From NCBI GenBank assembly GCA_021464525.1, contig JADRCO010000490.1, positions 1 through 32,431 on the forward strand: DNA of 32,431 nt. Direction: 5' to 3'. This stretch comes from Rhizophagus sp. LPA8_4_AMF. Lineage: Eukaryota > Glomeromycota > Glomeromycetes > Glomerales > Glomeraceae. Made by a program: the position numbers and the translations under genes. Below the pieces are notes generated by a model. It worked only from the letters and a program-made list of their open reading frames with translations, had not been told where the DNA came from and ran no database searches. This document shows, piece by piece, positions 8,355 through 19,365 of this stretch (position 1 is its first letter; each line of letters begins with the position of its first letter).

Positions 8355-9201
8355 CGCGAATATTTTTAGAGAATTAATAAATAATGACAGAAGCAAATTT
8401 ACATTGTATTCTTGTAATGGCCTTTTAGTCAAATGTTAACGAAAAAATAATAAAAAAATAATAAAGTTATGCCCATTTTTTTCACTAAGTCCTCACTTAA
8501 CAATATTTTCTCACATGTATTGGATTTGTGAAGTCGTACTAATCAGATCTGCCTTTCAGCCGAAATATTAAGGCTGGTAGAAATCTTGATTTCATTACTA
8601 ATCTTTGCATCAAAGATAAGTATAAGGGATCTCTATTGATCTTTATTGCAAATACGTATTAATTATGTTTTTCTAGCCTTTTCTTTACTGGGTTTATAAT
8701 TCGAAAAATTATGCAGGACCACTTTACATGACCAAATTCGATTCTTGGACAGATGCAAATCGTGGTATCACAAATCAATCCCTTTTATTCACTTTGCACA
8801 AGTAAAACAAAAAATCAAACGAATCCACTAATCAATATATTTTTATACTTCAATTAATCGAACTAGGAAAAATCCATAAACAAAAATAAGGTATTTTGGA
8901 GGTGCTTTTACTACTTCGATTTTCCTTAATATACGCTAATTATCCTTCTTCCGGCTTCGTAGATGACTATAATCAAAATTTCGGAGGTTCTTATATTCTT
9001 GGTATTCGCCTTTGAATATTTAACGAACGCAGTAAAATTAGCAAAATCGAAGTATCACCTGATTCCTAAAATCACGTGTCGCATTTGATTAACGAACAGA
9101 ACGAATCTAAGCATAACAAAAATCAAAACAAAACTTAATTTCCTCGAATCTTCAGTTGATAAAGTTGAAATAGTCTTAGTACCACGTTGTTCAACTGTTG
9201 C
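8355..9201. other. Intergenic, weak coding remnants
   Basis: About 8680-8805 holds a 43-codon plus-strand open stretch (NYAGPLYMTKFDSWTDANRG and onward) without a start or motif. About 8895-9020 contains two similar GGAGGT-TCTT words. I see no supported gene. Confidence 0.35.
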
Positions 9202-9570
9202 ATGATCATACATAGCGCATCTGACCTTAGCTCTCGTAATATGGATCAGAATCACAATTGGATAAATGACGCACAACAAAACTACTCCAATAATGACATA
9301 GCTAGTGTTACTGACTTTATTAATAACGCTTCAAATTCTGGGATATTAGACGGAAGAGAAGTCAATATTGATCCATATTTGCAATTAAAGATAATGAATA
9401 ATGATGTTCTTTTTTACGAAAAAGCCCATATGATAAAAATCATTTTGTTGCCCAATATAATTTTCTGGAGGTTATTGTTCAACTGTTGTTTTACTTCTGT
9501 CAACCAAATTATGACAAGATATTTGAAACCAAACTTATGGAATGGTTTAAAGAGTCTCAAAGTTAATTGA
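9202..9570 (+). pseudogene. Frame-shifted protein remnant, family unknown
   Basis: From an ATG at 9202 (or 9241, MDQNHNWINDAQQNYSNND) the frame encodes an Asn/Asp-rich stretch up to LLFYEKAH-like sequence near 9440. From there the convincing sequence moves to another frame, where 9451-9566 reads AQYNFLEVIVQLLFYFCQPN, then YDKIFETKLMEWFKESQS and a stop. The second block is strongly protein-like (aromatic, helical, amphipathic). The original frame continues to a stop at 9568-9570 but becomes unconvincing. Either this is a pseudogene with an indel near 9448, or an unseen splice joins the parts. No family recognised. Confidence 0.4.
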
Positions 9571-9703
9571 AAACAATTTCTTGTTATATGGTTAAAGCAA
9601 AAGCACATTCTTTAGCCAAAAGTATATGAAACATTGTATCCAACTATAAACGAAGAAAAATTTTTTCAAAAATAGGCTGATGATTTAGTAGTAGATATTT
9701 TGA

Positions 9704-9925
9704 CTGTGCACAAACAATCTTTTAGTATAAGGAGCCACCCTCATAAGCTGTTCTTTATTTTTCAACCATCGACAAAGTTGTATTGGCGAAATCTCAAATT
9801 TATCAGCCATTGATCGTTTGCTATGACCTTGTTCATGATACGTGATCATCATCAACTTTTCTCATGCTGACCAATGGTGTTTTTTTTGTGAAATATTAGC
9901 ATGATGAGCTTGAAAATTTCCACGA
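9704..9925 (-). pseudogene. Transposase-like HTH remnant (psq/CENP-B style)
   Basis: The minus strand encodes GNFQAHHANISQKKHHWSA, a stop, then EKLMMITYHEQGHSKRSMAD and KFEISPIQLCRWLKNKEQLM, ending RVAPYTKRLFVHS. The middle is a classic helix-turn-helix of the psq/CENP-B/Brinker type that heads pogo/Tigger-like transposases (A-D-K-F-x-I ... L-x-x-W-L-K-N-K). It has an internal stop, no start and no DDE domain nearby, so it is a truncated copy of a DNA-transposon gene or a derived host gene. Confidence 0.6.
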
Positions 9926-11200
9926 ACAATAATTCTAAAACTAAAATAAAATTTAAGTTTTAAACATAAAAAATTATTCATCAATACCTTGAAAGTTATT
10001 TAAAGATATAGTAAAGAAAAGATTGCAACTGGAGTTCTCAAAATACATTTTCCACAATTTTCCAAACACGTTTATATACATTGGTGTTTACTTTTAATTA
10101 AGTTTATTCTCCAAATGAATGAAAGCTTATGAGTTTCCCTTAGTTTTATCAATGGCTAGATCAGTAATAATTAACAAATGTGTTAATTTATAATTAAGGG
10201 TATCAAATATACTGTTTAAATTACGTAAAATTGCAAAATGATGCAAGATTACAGATTTCCCAAGGTTACTCCGAATGAATTAAATGAATTTATTTAGTGA
10301 TAAACATAAAGATGATATTCAGGGGAAATTTGTTTTAATAAATGATACCTTCAGCTTCAAAGAATACATCATGTAATTTTTTCCTTATAGCAAAATAAAT
10401 ATTTTATGGTACATTGTCATTAATTCTGGAGAAGAATAAACACGCAAAGTTTTCAATGGGATATGATATTCACACCGATATGATGGATTGTACATTTGTA
10501 CTCCCATTAGTCATTACAAAACCATGATACAATTGATGCTTTCTTGACCCACCACGTGGTGCTAACTTGACTCGCATAATATATTTTACAATAAGAGGGT
10601 CAATATAATGCCACCAGGAGGGTCAAGTCCGATACTTTTACACAATTTGATACATGTATGTATGATACATGTGATTAATATCCTACACCTAAATACCCGG
10701 TACTACTACATTTATACCCGGGTTAGTAAAAATCTCTGATTAACATAAATTTAATATATATTTTTATAAATATTTATGTTATAAACTTTTCTTTTTAGAA
10801 AGTTTTAAAATATTATTAATACAATTTTCTGTAAAATATAATATTAATGATAAATAAATAAATCCTATCAAATGAATTAATTTCTTTTGATGAATGACGT
10901 AAATTCATTATCAAAATGATAAAAAAAAACAATGCGAACATTTAGGACCAATTATGTCATTTAATTTTTTTCAGATTATTGTGTGCCTGTATTTGGTAAA
11001 TTTCGCGATCGTTATTTCTCACCTAACTAAATTTGAATAAAAAATAAAATTTGGATTTGTATTACAACTTTTCGAGATAAAAAGCCCACTTCTTTCACGC
11101 ATAATAACAACTTTACTTTTTTTTCATCGTTTAATTATTTATTATTAACCTGAACATTTTTCTCTTTTCTTTACGTGATAAAATCCAAAAAAAAAAAACA
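9926..11200. other. Intergenic, with one hairpin element
   Basis: No gene is supported. Besides the hairpin at 10522-10656, the segment 10680-10735 contains ACCCGGTACTACTACATTTATACCCGGG with paired CCCGG words. The last 150 bases before 11201 are pyrimidine-rich and are the probable promoter and leader of the arrestin-like gene. Confidence 0.45.
10522..10656. repeat. Long imperfect hairpin / short MITE-like element
   Basis: CTTGACCCACCACGTGGTGC at 10543-10562 pairs with the reverse complement of GCCACCAGGAGGGTCAAG at about 10610-10627. The outer sequence CATGATACAATTG (10523-10535) pairs with CAATTTGATACATG (10643-10656). A perfect ACCACGTGGT palindrome sits at 10551-10560. The whole forms a hairpin of about 135 nt without coding content. 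This fits a small foldback element or structured RNA. Confidence 0.55.
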
Positions 11201-12229
11201 ATGAAAGAACTTATTGAAAATGTTCCATCAAAATCAGATTATAAAAAAAGAAGCGAAAAAGTATGTTTTTCATATCCAGGAAATCAAGCTCATTTTCAAA
11301 CAGGGCATTATGGAATAGATGCGGATGTTTCAATTGCCGGAACATTACACATAAGATTTTCTTCATCAGAACCTTTATTAGCAACTAAAATTGAGCTCAT
11401 TTTAAAAGGATACGAAAAAGTTGAATGGGTAGAGCATTACGGGAATACAACTATAACCTATAGTGCAAAAGACGTATTTTTAAATCAACCATTACAATTA
11501 TGGAAGACATCAGATCCTAATGAAAATTATGAAAAAATTCAAAATATGGATATACCTTTTGAAATTAAATTGCCCGAGAATTTACCACCTTCAATTAAAA
11601 TTGATCAAGGTGAAGGGAAAATCAATTATAAATTAATTGCTAATATTAGTCGTAAAGGAAATTTATGGAAATTTAAAAGATCTGAAAAATGTGTTGAATT
11701 ATCTATTAATCTTGATAAATATTTTCCACCACCAACTGATTTAAACCCATTTAATTGGTATCAATTTAATGATTCTGAAGCTATATCTCGTGGATTAGGG
11801 TATAATATTACACTGGAAAATTCTATTGGAGGACCCAATATACCATTTATTATAAATTCTCTATTGAAATTTTATAAGCAAAATTTTAAAATTACTAAAA
11901 TATTTTTTGGTATTAAAGAATATCACAAATTAACAACTAAAGGGAAAAATTCCAAAAACTCATCATTATATATAGTAGAAAAAAATATTAAAGAGGAAGA
12001 AATTTATTCAAATTCTAATGATGAAATTAAATTACAAATTAAATTAGAAATTCCTGAGCGGATTGAAAAAGGTAAAAAAAATCCTTGTTGGACTATAAAT
12101 GACAGAAAACATATTATTGTTAGTCATAAAGTTAAAATTAAAATTCAATGTGGGGGAATATTTACTAGTAATATTAAATTAGAAAATGAAGTTGAAATTA
12201 TAAATTTTATATTGGAAAATCATGAATGA
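11201..12229 (+). CDS. Arrestin-like protein, 342 aa, intronless
   Basis: The ATG follows an A-rich leader. The N-terminal half (about residues 20-170) reads as an arrestin N domain: HYGIDADVSIAGTLHIRFSS, ATKIELILKGYEKVEWVEHY, and IPFEIKLPENLPPSIKIDQG followed by KINYKLIAN. The C-terminal half (about 200-342) is a diverged arrestin C domain with alternating beta strands and ends at KLENEVEIINFILENHE. Alpha-arrestins act as adaptors that recruit HECT ubiquitin ligases to membrane transporters; they usually carry PPxY motifs. I see PPPTD at about residue 185 but no PPxY, so this protein may act without a WW-domain ligase or only as a scaffold. Length is at the short end for the family. It is convergent with the kinase-like gene at 12655-14402. 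Confidence 0.85.
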   Translation: MKELIENVPSKSDYKKRSEKVCFSYPGNQAHFQTGHYGIDADVSIAGTLHIRFSSSEPLLATKIELILKGYEKVEWVEHYGNTTITYSAKDVFLNQPLQLWKTSDPNENYEKIQNMDIPFEIKLPENLPPSIKIDQGEGKINYKLIANISRKGNLWKFKRSEKCVELSINLDKYFPPPTDLNPFNWYQFNDSEAISRGLGYNITLENSIGGPNIPFIINSLLKFYKQNFKITKIFFGIKEYHKLTTKGKNSKNSSLYIVEKNIKEEEIYSNSNDEIKLQIKLEIPERIEKGKKNPCWTINDRKHIIVSHKVKIKIQCGGIFTSNIKLENEVEIINFILENHE

Positions 12230-12261
12230 AAAAATATGTATATATACTTTCTGAAATCTTT

Positions 12262-12280
12262 GCCAACCTTTCTGGTTGGC
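12262..12280 (+). terminator. 3' hairpin after the arrestin-like gene
   Basis: GCCAACC - TTTCT - GGTTGGC forms a perfect 7-bp stem with a 5-nt loop, 32 nt after the stop codon and in otherwise very A+T-rich sequence. In a eukaryotic gene it would be a 3' UTR stem-loop rather than a bacterial-style terminator; its role is inferred. Confidence 0.45.
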
Positions 12281-12654
12281 TGCGTGTTCGTGGAATTTTG
12301 AATTAAAAAATTGACTCGTGTCTTATATATTTTTAAAAAAATTCTAATTCACGATATTCTTTTAAAAAAATTTCAATATTGATTAGAAGTACGGTAGCAT
12401 CTATAGGTTGTGATAATTATGCGTGTAATATAAATAATATAAATAAATAATGTTAATTTATTGCTTTTATATATATGATTTATAATTAAATATATTAAAT
12501 ATCAATCTCAATTCCATTGAAATACCTTTTTTTTTTAATTATTCCTTTTATATAATAAAAATAATTTCTAAATAAATAAAATACAAAATAATGATGATTT
12601 TTCTTTTTCAAATGTATATATATAATGTATAATAATGTATATAAAAATTATTAA
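12281..12654. other. Convergent 3' intergenic region
   Basis: This A+T-rich spacer separates two convergent genes. AATAAATAATG-type words near 12430-12450 could serve as a polyadenylation signal for the arrestin-like gene. No gene is seen. Confidence 0.45.
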
Positions 12655-14402
12655 CTAAATTCTTGGTTCGGGTAGATTTGTAAAACTTAAAAATCTAGTT
12701 TGATAAATTGCATCAGGATGTGATGCGGGTTTTTCAAAAGTATTTTTAATTTGACGAATTTTTTCTGCTTCTTCGAATTCTATAGAATTATTTTCACCCA
12801 AATACCAGCGTTTAATTATATCTCTCAATTCTCTAGCAAAAGGACGTTTATAAGGATCAGCTTCCCAACATCTTTTCATTATATCAATATAACATTTGGG
12901 AGTAGAATTACCTCCTTCATTAATATACGGTCTTAATCCATTACAAATTTGACTCGCCAATTGTATATCATGAGCTTTATCAGAAAAAGGTTTCTCACAA
13001 GTTGATAATTCCCACATAATTAAACCAAAACTATAGATATCAGCGGATTTAGTATAATGATCTCCTCGTAATAATTCAGGAGCTACGTAAGGTAAAACTC
13101 CGTAGACACCAGAACTATTATAATCCGCGGTAGGAATTTCTGCTGGACAACACATTCCAAGATCCGAAATAAAAGTAGTAGTCTCATTTTTCAATATATT
13201 ACCAGAATGAAGTTTTCTATGAAATGATCCTTCTAAATGAATTTTATGTAAACCTTCAATTATTTCTAAAAGTGTTTCTAATCTTGATTTCCACGTTAAA
13301 TTTTTATCGTTACGTTTTAAATAATCATGTAAATCTCCTTTTGTAGCGTACTCTAAAATTAACATATAATCCCCTGATGATGGATCTTTTGTGATTCCAT
13401 AACATCTTGGAATATTTTTCTCCCCTGAAAATCGTATATGTGTTTGTACCTATAAAAGGTAAAAAATTTAAATAAGAATTTTTTACAAAAATAACGAAAT
13501 ATATATATATAATCTTTGCTTACCTCTTGTATTAATGCTGAAATATCTTTATCTGAATTAAATAATCTTTTCAATGCGACTTGCTTCTCTCCTTCTCTAA
13601 AATATCGTTTAGGTTCTTGATCCCATCTCCAATTAGGACCATTTGACCATATAGCTGAAAATACAACACCAAACACACCTTTCCCAATGGTTTGGACTTC
13701 TTTAAATTGTTCAAAAGGAATCCATTCCAAAAAATTTGAAGGAAAAGAAACAAATTCATGTCTAGCTCGAACTTCACGAAATTTTAATTCACCGTCTCTT
13801 AATGAAGACGACCTCCCAGAATGACTTCTATGACGTCTAATAGATGGTGGTACGGTAACCTCCCCATAAATATGATCAGATTCATGCTTGATTTGAGTAG
13901 AACGAATACATTCATCTAATAATTTATTATTAGATGTCCATTCACTTTTTTGTAACCAATGTCCAATACAATATTGCTGTAAAGGTATTTCAACATTAGG
14001 ATAACATTTTGGACAAGCACTTTTATCACCCTTTTCAACACAATTTAAACAAAAATTATCATTTAAATTTTTTTCATTACACTTATCACATAAAACAGTC
14101 ATCATTTCTTCCTTCCAATCATTATATAAAGAATAAATTATTAAGAATGAAATTGGTCGATTATTTTTCGCTCCTCTAAATTCCATATGATGTCTAGATT
14201 TCCACCATTTACGAAAGTCTTCTACTTCAAATCCATCATTAACATACGTTGCTTGTGAATAAACATTTAAAAGTGTATTTAAATCTATCGCTCTTTCTCG
14301 TATTTCTTGTGTACGAGCTGAAGTTGCAATAAAATATGGTGGTGCTTGAAAAAATTCTGCAAATAATATATCTAAAGCTTGATTATCAATTGTTCCTGCC
14401 AT
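12655..14402 (-). CDS. Protein kinase-like protein (predicted pseudokinase), 557 aa, two exons
   Basis: Exon 1 is 14402-13524 and exon 2 is 13449-12655, with a 74-nt GT-AG intron in phase 0. Residues about 105-133 hold three Cys pairs (CDKC, CLNC, CPKC), a possible zinc-binding module. The kinase domain spans about 226-495: glycine loop GKGVFG (240-245), ATP-anchoring Lys in VALK (K278), GDLHDYL, catalytic loop HRKLHSGN (370-377), DLG in place of DFG (389-391), APE (416-418), DIYSFGLIMWEL and a final W-x-x-D-P-x-x-R-P. The Asp of the HRD motif, the catalytic base, is Lys372, whereas Lys278, Asn377 and the metal-binding Asp389 are kept. ATP binding is therefore plausible but normal phosphotransfer is not. 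The domain resembles the TKL/Ser-Thr kinases hugely expanded in Rhizophagus-type fungi. Signalling role is inferred. Confidence 0.88.
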
Positions 14403-15514
14403 GTTTCATGTACAAAAAATTTCTTGAATGTTTTTTCTAAAAAAAATAAAAATAAAAGAGAGAGAAAGAAATTATTTATATAAAAAAAAAAAAAAATAAA
14501 TAATCTTGAAAATCTCTCTATGAATTTCATATATGGTAATTATATAAACTTGAATTCGGCCGATTACAAAAAGGGTTTATGAGGCATATAAACAAGTTTT
14601 TTTACTGAATTTTTTTTAATTCCTGTTGAAAGTTATAAAATTCTTTCAATGAGATCGGCCTATATTTAGATTTATTTTGTAATTTGTGTTCATTATAATT
14701 TCCTTTGTGTTTCATATTTTTTTAATTGTACTTTTTTGAGTTTCGAATGTTGTGATACGATATACAATAGATAATTTGGAACATTATCGAAGAAAATGCT
14801 TTTGTGCATTTCATGTACATTGTATGTTAAAACGAAAAATGATATTTAGAATAGTTTTTTTTAGACCTTATAAAGCATACAAAAGAATTCACGTGATTTT
14901 AAAATGCGGATAACTCTAGATATCTATTTTTAAAAATTTCTGGTTTAGGATATAATAACGGAGATCGGAAAAGATATAAATCCCAAGATGGAATGATTCT
15001 CAATAATTACTGCATTATCCGTTACATCAGAACTTTTTTCTTTTCCACTGATTTGATTATATAATTATTAAATTTTGATTGGCATAACAAGAAATTTTCA
15101 ATAAGCGGAATTCTTGAATTTATTATTGGCTAACTCAAATTTATCCATAATCTGACCAACCCCAGAATTATGGTTCGTTTTTACTGATTGGCTAATCGAT
15201 CAACTGATCCTAATAAAAACCGGAGTCAAATTTCCTATTGAAATCTCACCATCTCACTTTTTTATCTTAAAATTCTGGTTGATATAATAAATTGTTTCAA
15301 AGAAAATTATACTGTAACTAAATAAATAATGAAATAATATATTAAATAGGTATAGCAAGAATCAGAAGATCAATCAGATAAAAGTATGTTGCAATTGTAC
15401 ATGATGTAATGGATTTTACCGCTAATTACATTTATCCATATACCGGTGGTATTTAAAATTTTTTTTTCTTGTTTTGTTTGAAATTAAATTCCTTTTTTTT
15501 TATATATTAAAATT
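14403..15514. other. Shared upstream region of two divergent genes
   Basis: The region lies between the starts of the minus-strand kinase-like gene and the plus-strand thioesterase gene, so it must contain both promoters. CGGCCGAT near 14557 and ATCGGCC near 14652 form an inverted pair around a T-rich segment. TATTTAAA at about 15449 is a TATA-like word 65 nt before the thioesterase ATG. No ORF is supported. Confidence 0.45.
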
Positions 15515-17664
15515 ATGTTTCGTAATCTTATTTCTAAATCTTTGTTAATTGTAAAGAGGACAACTATTAATAAACAATTATTGTTTCGAAATATTTCATC
15601 TGTAAAATCATCTGATCTTAAAAATTCAAGTAATCCTTCCAATGAAAAAATTAGTGGAGATTATAAAGATATAGAAGCTATTGAAAAATTAATGCTAAAT
15701 AAAGGTATATACAGTATATACATTTGTATACCATTTTTTTTTATAATAATAATTTACATTTATAATTATATTATAATATTGTTATTATTTTAGAAAAACC
15801 TGTAACCAGTTATATAATCCAATCAAATAAAAAATTACGGTCACTATCTAAGCCATCATATTGGATAGAAGATTTGATATACAATGCTAAAACAAAACAA
15901 TCAATTCGTCCAAGTAAACCACCAGTTCATAGAAAATTAAATTTAAGAACAATGTCAGATTCTTATGTAGAAGAATTTTTACCATTTAAAAGTGATCCTG
16001 ATTTATTAGAAGAATATGTTAGTTCAGATGGTGGTATTAGGTAATGTTTAATTATAGAGTTAAATAGGAAATTCATTATATAAAATTATAAATCACAATT
16101 TTTTATTTAATAGAATGGGTAAAATACTTGAAAATTTGGATTTATTTGCAGCAATTATTTCTTATAAACATTGTGGAAATGAAAAAGATGATGTTTCCGA
16201 TATAACTATTGTAACAGCTTCAGTTGATAGATTAGACTTAATAAAGCCATTATCTATATGTGATATAAGGCTTAATGGCAAGTATATCATATATAATTAA
16301 TAATATATAATGTCATCCTTATCCCTAATTCAGTTTTCTTTGTATCATAGGTCATATATCTTATGCTGGTTATAGTTCCATGGAAGGTAATCTTAATTTT
16401 CTTTTCTTTTTTTTTGAAAGACAAAGGATAATTTAAAAAAATATTTTTTATAGTGCTAATAAAAATGGAAGCATTACCAGACGGAGTTTTCCAAAAGTTG
16501 AAAACCAATCCTGAAACTAATTTTCAAGGAGAAACATTAATGATAGCAAGATTTATTATGGTTGCAAGAGACCAATCTACGAACCGTTCTACACAAATAA
16601 ATCCTCTTCAATTAGAAAATGACTATCAAAAGAAATTATTCCAAATTGCTGAAGGTATGAATTAAAAAAAAAATTTTTTTTTTTTTTTGCTTATTTAAAG
16701 AAACAAATTATTTAAATAAATCAAATATGTTTCTTTTAATTAGAACAAAAAGCTAGGAGAAAAGCATCTGCTGCTGCGGCTCTTACTAGATTACCTCCAA
16801 CAGAAGAAGAAAAACTTCTTATTCATAATTGTTATCTGGAATATAGCAAATATGCTGGTAAATAAATTTATTAAATTTATGTTAAAGAAATTTAGATTCT
16901 TTTTTCAAATTATTAAGTAACATCTTAATTTAGATAAAAAAGAAAAATCACCTGATAATATTATATGGATGGACGAAACTGTTACGAAATCAGTTACATT
17001 TATGCAACCACAGGTACAAATAATCATAATAGACACTATTAGTTTAACTTTTTATTTAACCGCTAAATCTTTCTTTTTAGAATCGAAATATTCATGGTTT
17101 TGTATTTGGTGGATATTTAATGAAACTTGCGTATGAGGTGAAACATATTTTTTTTTTCCTTCTTCGCTTTTAAAACAATCTGTTTTAATTTGATTTAAAC
17201 ACTCTTCTTTTTTCTCAGCTCGCAATTTCTAATGCATCGGTATTTATGAGGAGTCGTCCAAAATTTTTATCTTTAGATGAAATATCGTTTAGAAAACCCG
17301 TACAAATTGGTTCAATTCTTTGCATGTCTTCACAAATTGTTTATGCACCTGGTTCACCACATAAAAGCTTTCAAGTTGCGGTAAGTTATAAATCATTTTT
17401 TTTAATTATAATATTAACAATAAAATATTTATTTTTAATACTGGTTTAAAACAGGTAACGGCAGATGTATTAGATATTGAACGAGGAAAACGTGACACAA
17501 CAAATGTTTTTCATTTCACTTTTATTTGTGATAATCCAGCCATAGAAGTAAGAAGAGTTGTCCCGAAAACTTATGATGAATTAATGAAATACGTTGAAGG
17601 AAGGAGAAGAAGACAAGTTGGTTTGAAATTAAGAGGTTTATATAATGAAGCTTCCAAAGGATAA
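15515..17664 (+). CDS. Mitochondrial acyl-CoA thioesterase, ACOT9/10 type, 486 aa, ten exons
   Basis: Exons read as 15515-15704, 15794-16040, 16114-16277, 16351-16386, 16454-16654, 16744-16857, 16934-17013, 17081-17137, 17219-17380 and 17455-17664; every join keeps frame. The intron after 16277 begins GCAAGT, a GC-AG intron, and exon 4 is only 36 nt. The N-terminus (MFRNLISKSLLIVKRTTINK) is basic and hydroxylated without acid, typical of mitochondrial import. Two hotdog domains follow: one at about residues 147-285 (VSDITIVTASVDRLDLIKPL ... GHISYAGYSSMEVLIKME) and one at about 335-465 (NRNIHGFVFGGYLMKLAYEL ... SLDEISFRKPVQIGS ... FQVAVTADVLD). This is the double-hotdog layout of ACOT9, which hydrolyses acyl-CoA to free acid and CoA in the mitochondrial matrix. 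It appears complete. Confidence 0.92.
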
Positions 17665-19365
17665 CGAAGAATTAGAATCAGTTCAAAAAATGTAAATGAA
17701 AATTTTTTTACTCATTTTTCTTTCATAATTATTAAAATATCTAAACAACGAAAAAATTCTCGGTAAAAAAAAGATTCAAATTCATAATAAAGAATATTTA
17801 CCACGATTACTAGAAAGAGATTATTGATTTAGAATAAGGGTGACCAAGAATTTTCCATGATTTGTGAAAATTATTTCAGCCGGCTAAGTTAAAAACTGTA
17901 GAAGTCATCGTGAAAGGTAAAATGATTTAGGGCAATGTGAATAGGATAATTATGTAGTGCACATCCTGAGCATATAATTACGATGATTTTATTAGATAAC
18001 GGATTTTTGAGTCCCCATGCTTAAATATAATTTTTATTAAAACAATAATATTTTTGCGTTGTCAAATTGTAGATCATTGAAGAAAAGAAATTAGCCTGAT
18101 ATTATTCGGCCAATCGAATCACTTAATATCCAATAACAACCTCTATTATTACCAAAAGTTAATAGAGAAACCGGGATTGATTACCATTATGAGTTTACCG
18201 CCGCATGGCGCATGCAGTTACCCACCCCTGCAATATTATACTCCCGGCTTTTTTATTAGTAATGATGAAATTTTTTAAAAGGTAATTTTCGGTATTGTAA
18301 TTTTCGTATTTTAGAATTTTCGGTTGTTGAATCACCTTTTCATGGCAGGGTATGAAACGTTAGAATTCTGCGGAATAAAGAGACAGCGTTATATGAAATT
18401 TTATGTACAAGATCAACAAGATCCTTTGTCGATCGGGTGAGATGAGGTGTTATTCTATAATTAGAAATCCAAAACGGGCACATTCAATTCACCGGACAAA
18501 TGCATCTCATTGACATATAAATACTTTTTTAAAAAAAATGAATACATCATGATCTTTCGTATAAAAATAAAAAAAATTCTTTTTCTAATATTGTCAATAT
18601 TGTCATAGTTATTAATATGGCAAATATTTTTTATTACCTCATATTTAGCAATGATGAACAAAAAAAAAAAAAATTTAATTCAAACAGATAACTAAAATAA
18701 ATTCACTTTGACTAGTTTAGTTATCTGATATCTACATAATAATAATTGACAAATTTGTAAAATAAATAAATTCGACATTGCCACAATAGAACATCGTATA
18801 ATTCTATAAGATAAATCGTCGAGCTATCGGGTGATCTTGAAAGAATATAAATTGAAAGTCACATTATGCAGTGTTTCTTGAAACATTGGTGATGGGGACA
18901 TACAGTAAATAAAAGAGTGTTATATAATTCCAAATTACATTCAAAAATAACTTTTTTCTATTTGTAAATTTGATTAAATATAAAATAATTCTTAATACAT
19001 TCAAGTTCGATGATAATTAAAATATAGGGAGATTTGTCTACGGGCAAATAAATACAAAATTTTTTTTTAGTTTTTTTAGTCCTAGATTCTTATTTACAAG
19101 TATTAAAATGTCCAAAATACATAATTTAATAACTTCATCTACAAAAAAGTATGAATGATTTTATATATAATGATATGAATCGGAAAATAGATAGGAGTTA
19201 TAAAGACATTAAATGTTTCCCGTAATAGAAAACGATGAACATACGTAAATGAAAATCTTTCCATTTTTAACAATAAATCACAAGTAATTAGTTTTCCAGT
19301 CAAAGGTTTCCCTTTCTACATTTTATCTTTTCTCTTTTTATTTTTTTAAAAAAAATAGAAAGAAA
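17665..19365. other. Intergenic region, 1.7 kb
   Basis: No gene is convincingly present. A 32-codon plus-strand frame at 18342-18440 (MAGYETLEFCGIKRQRYMKF...) has no recognised motif. About 18175-18245 is a small G+C-rich island (CCGCCGCATGGCGCATGC). The final 300 bases, with a pyrimidine-rich leader, are the likely promoter of the RRM gene. Confidence 0.4.

Noticed and set aside
18342-18661. Small ORFs on both strands in the 18.3-18.7 kb intergenic region
   Set aside because: Thirty-odd codons without motif, start context or splice partner; not distinguishable from chance.
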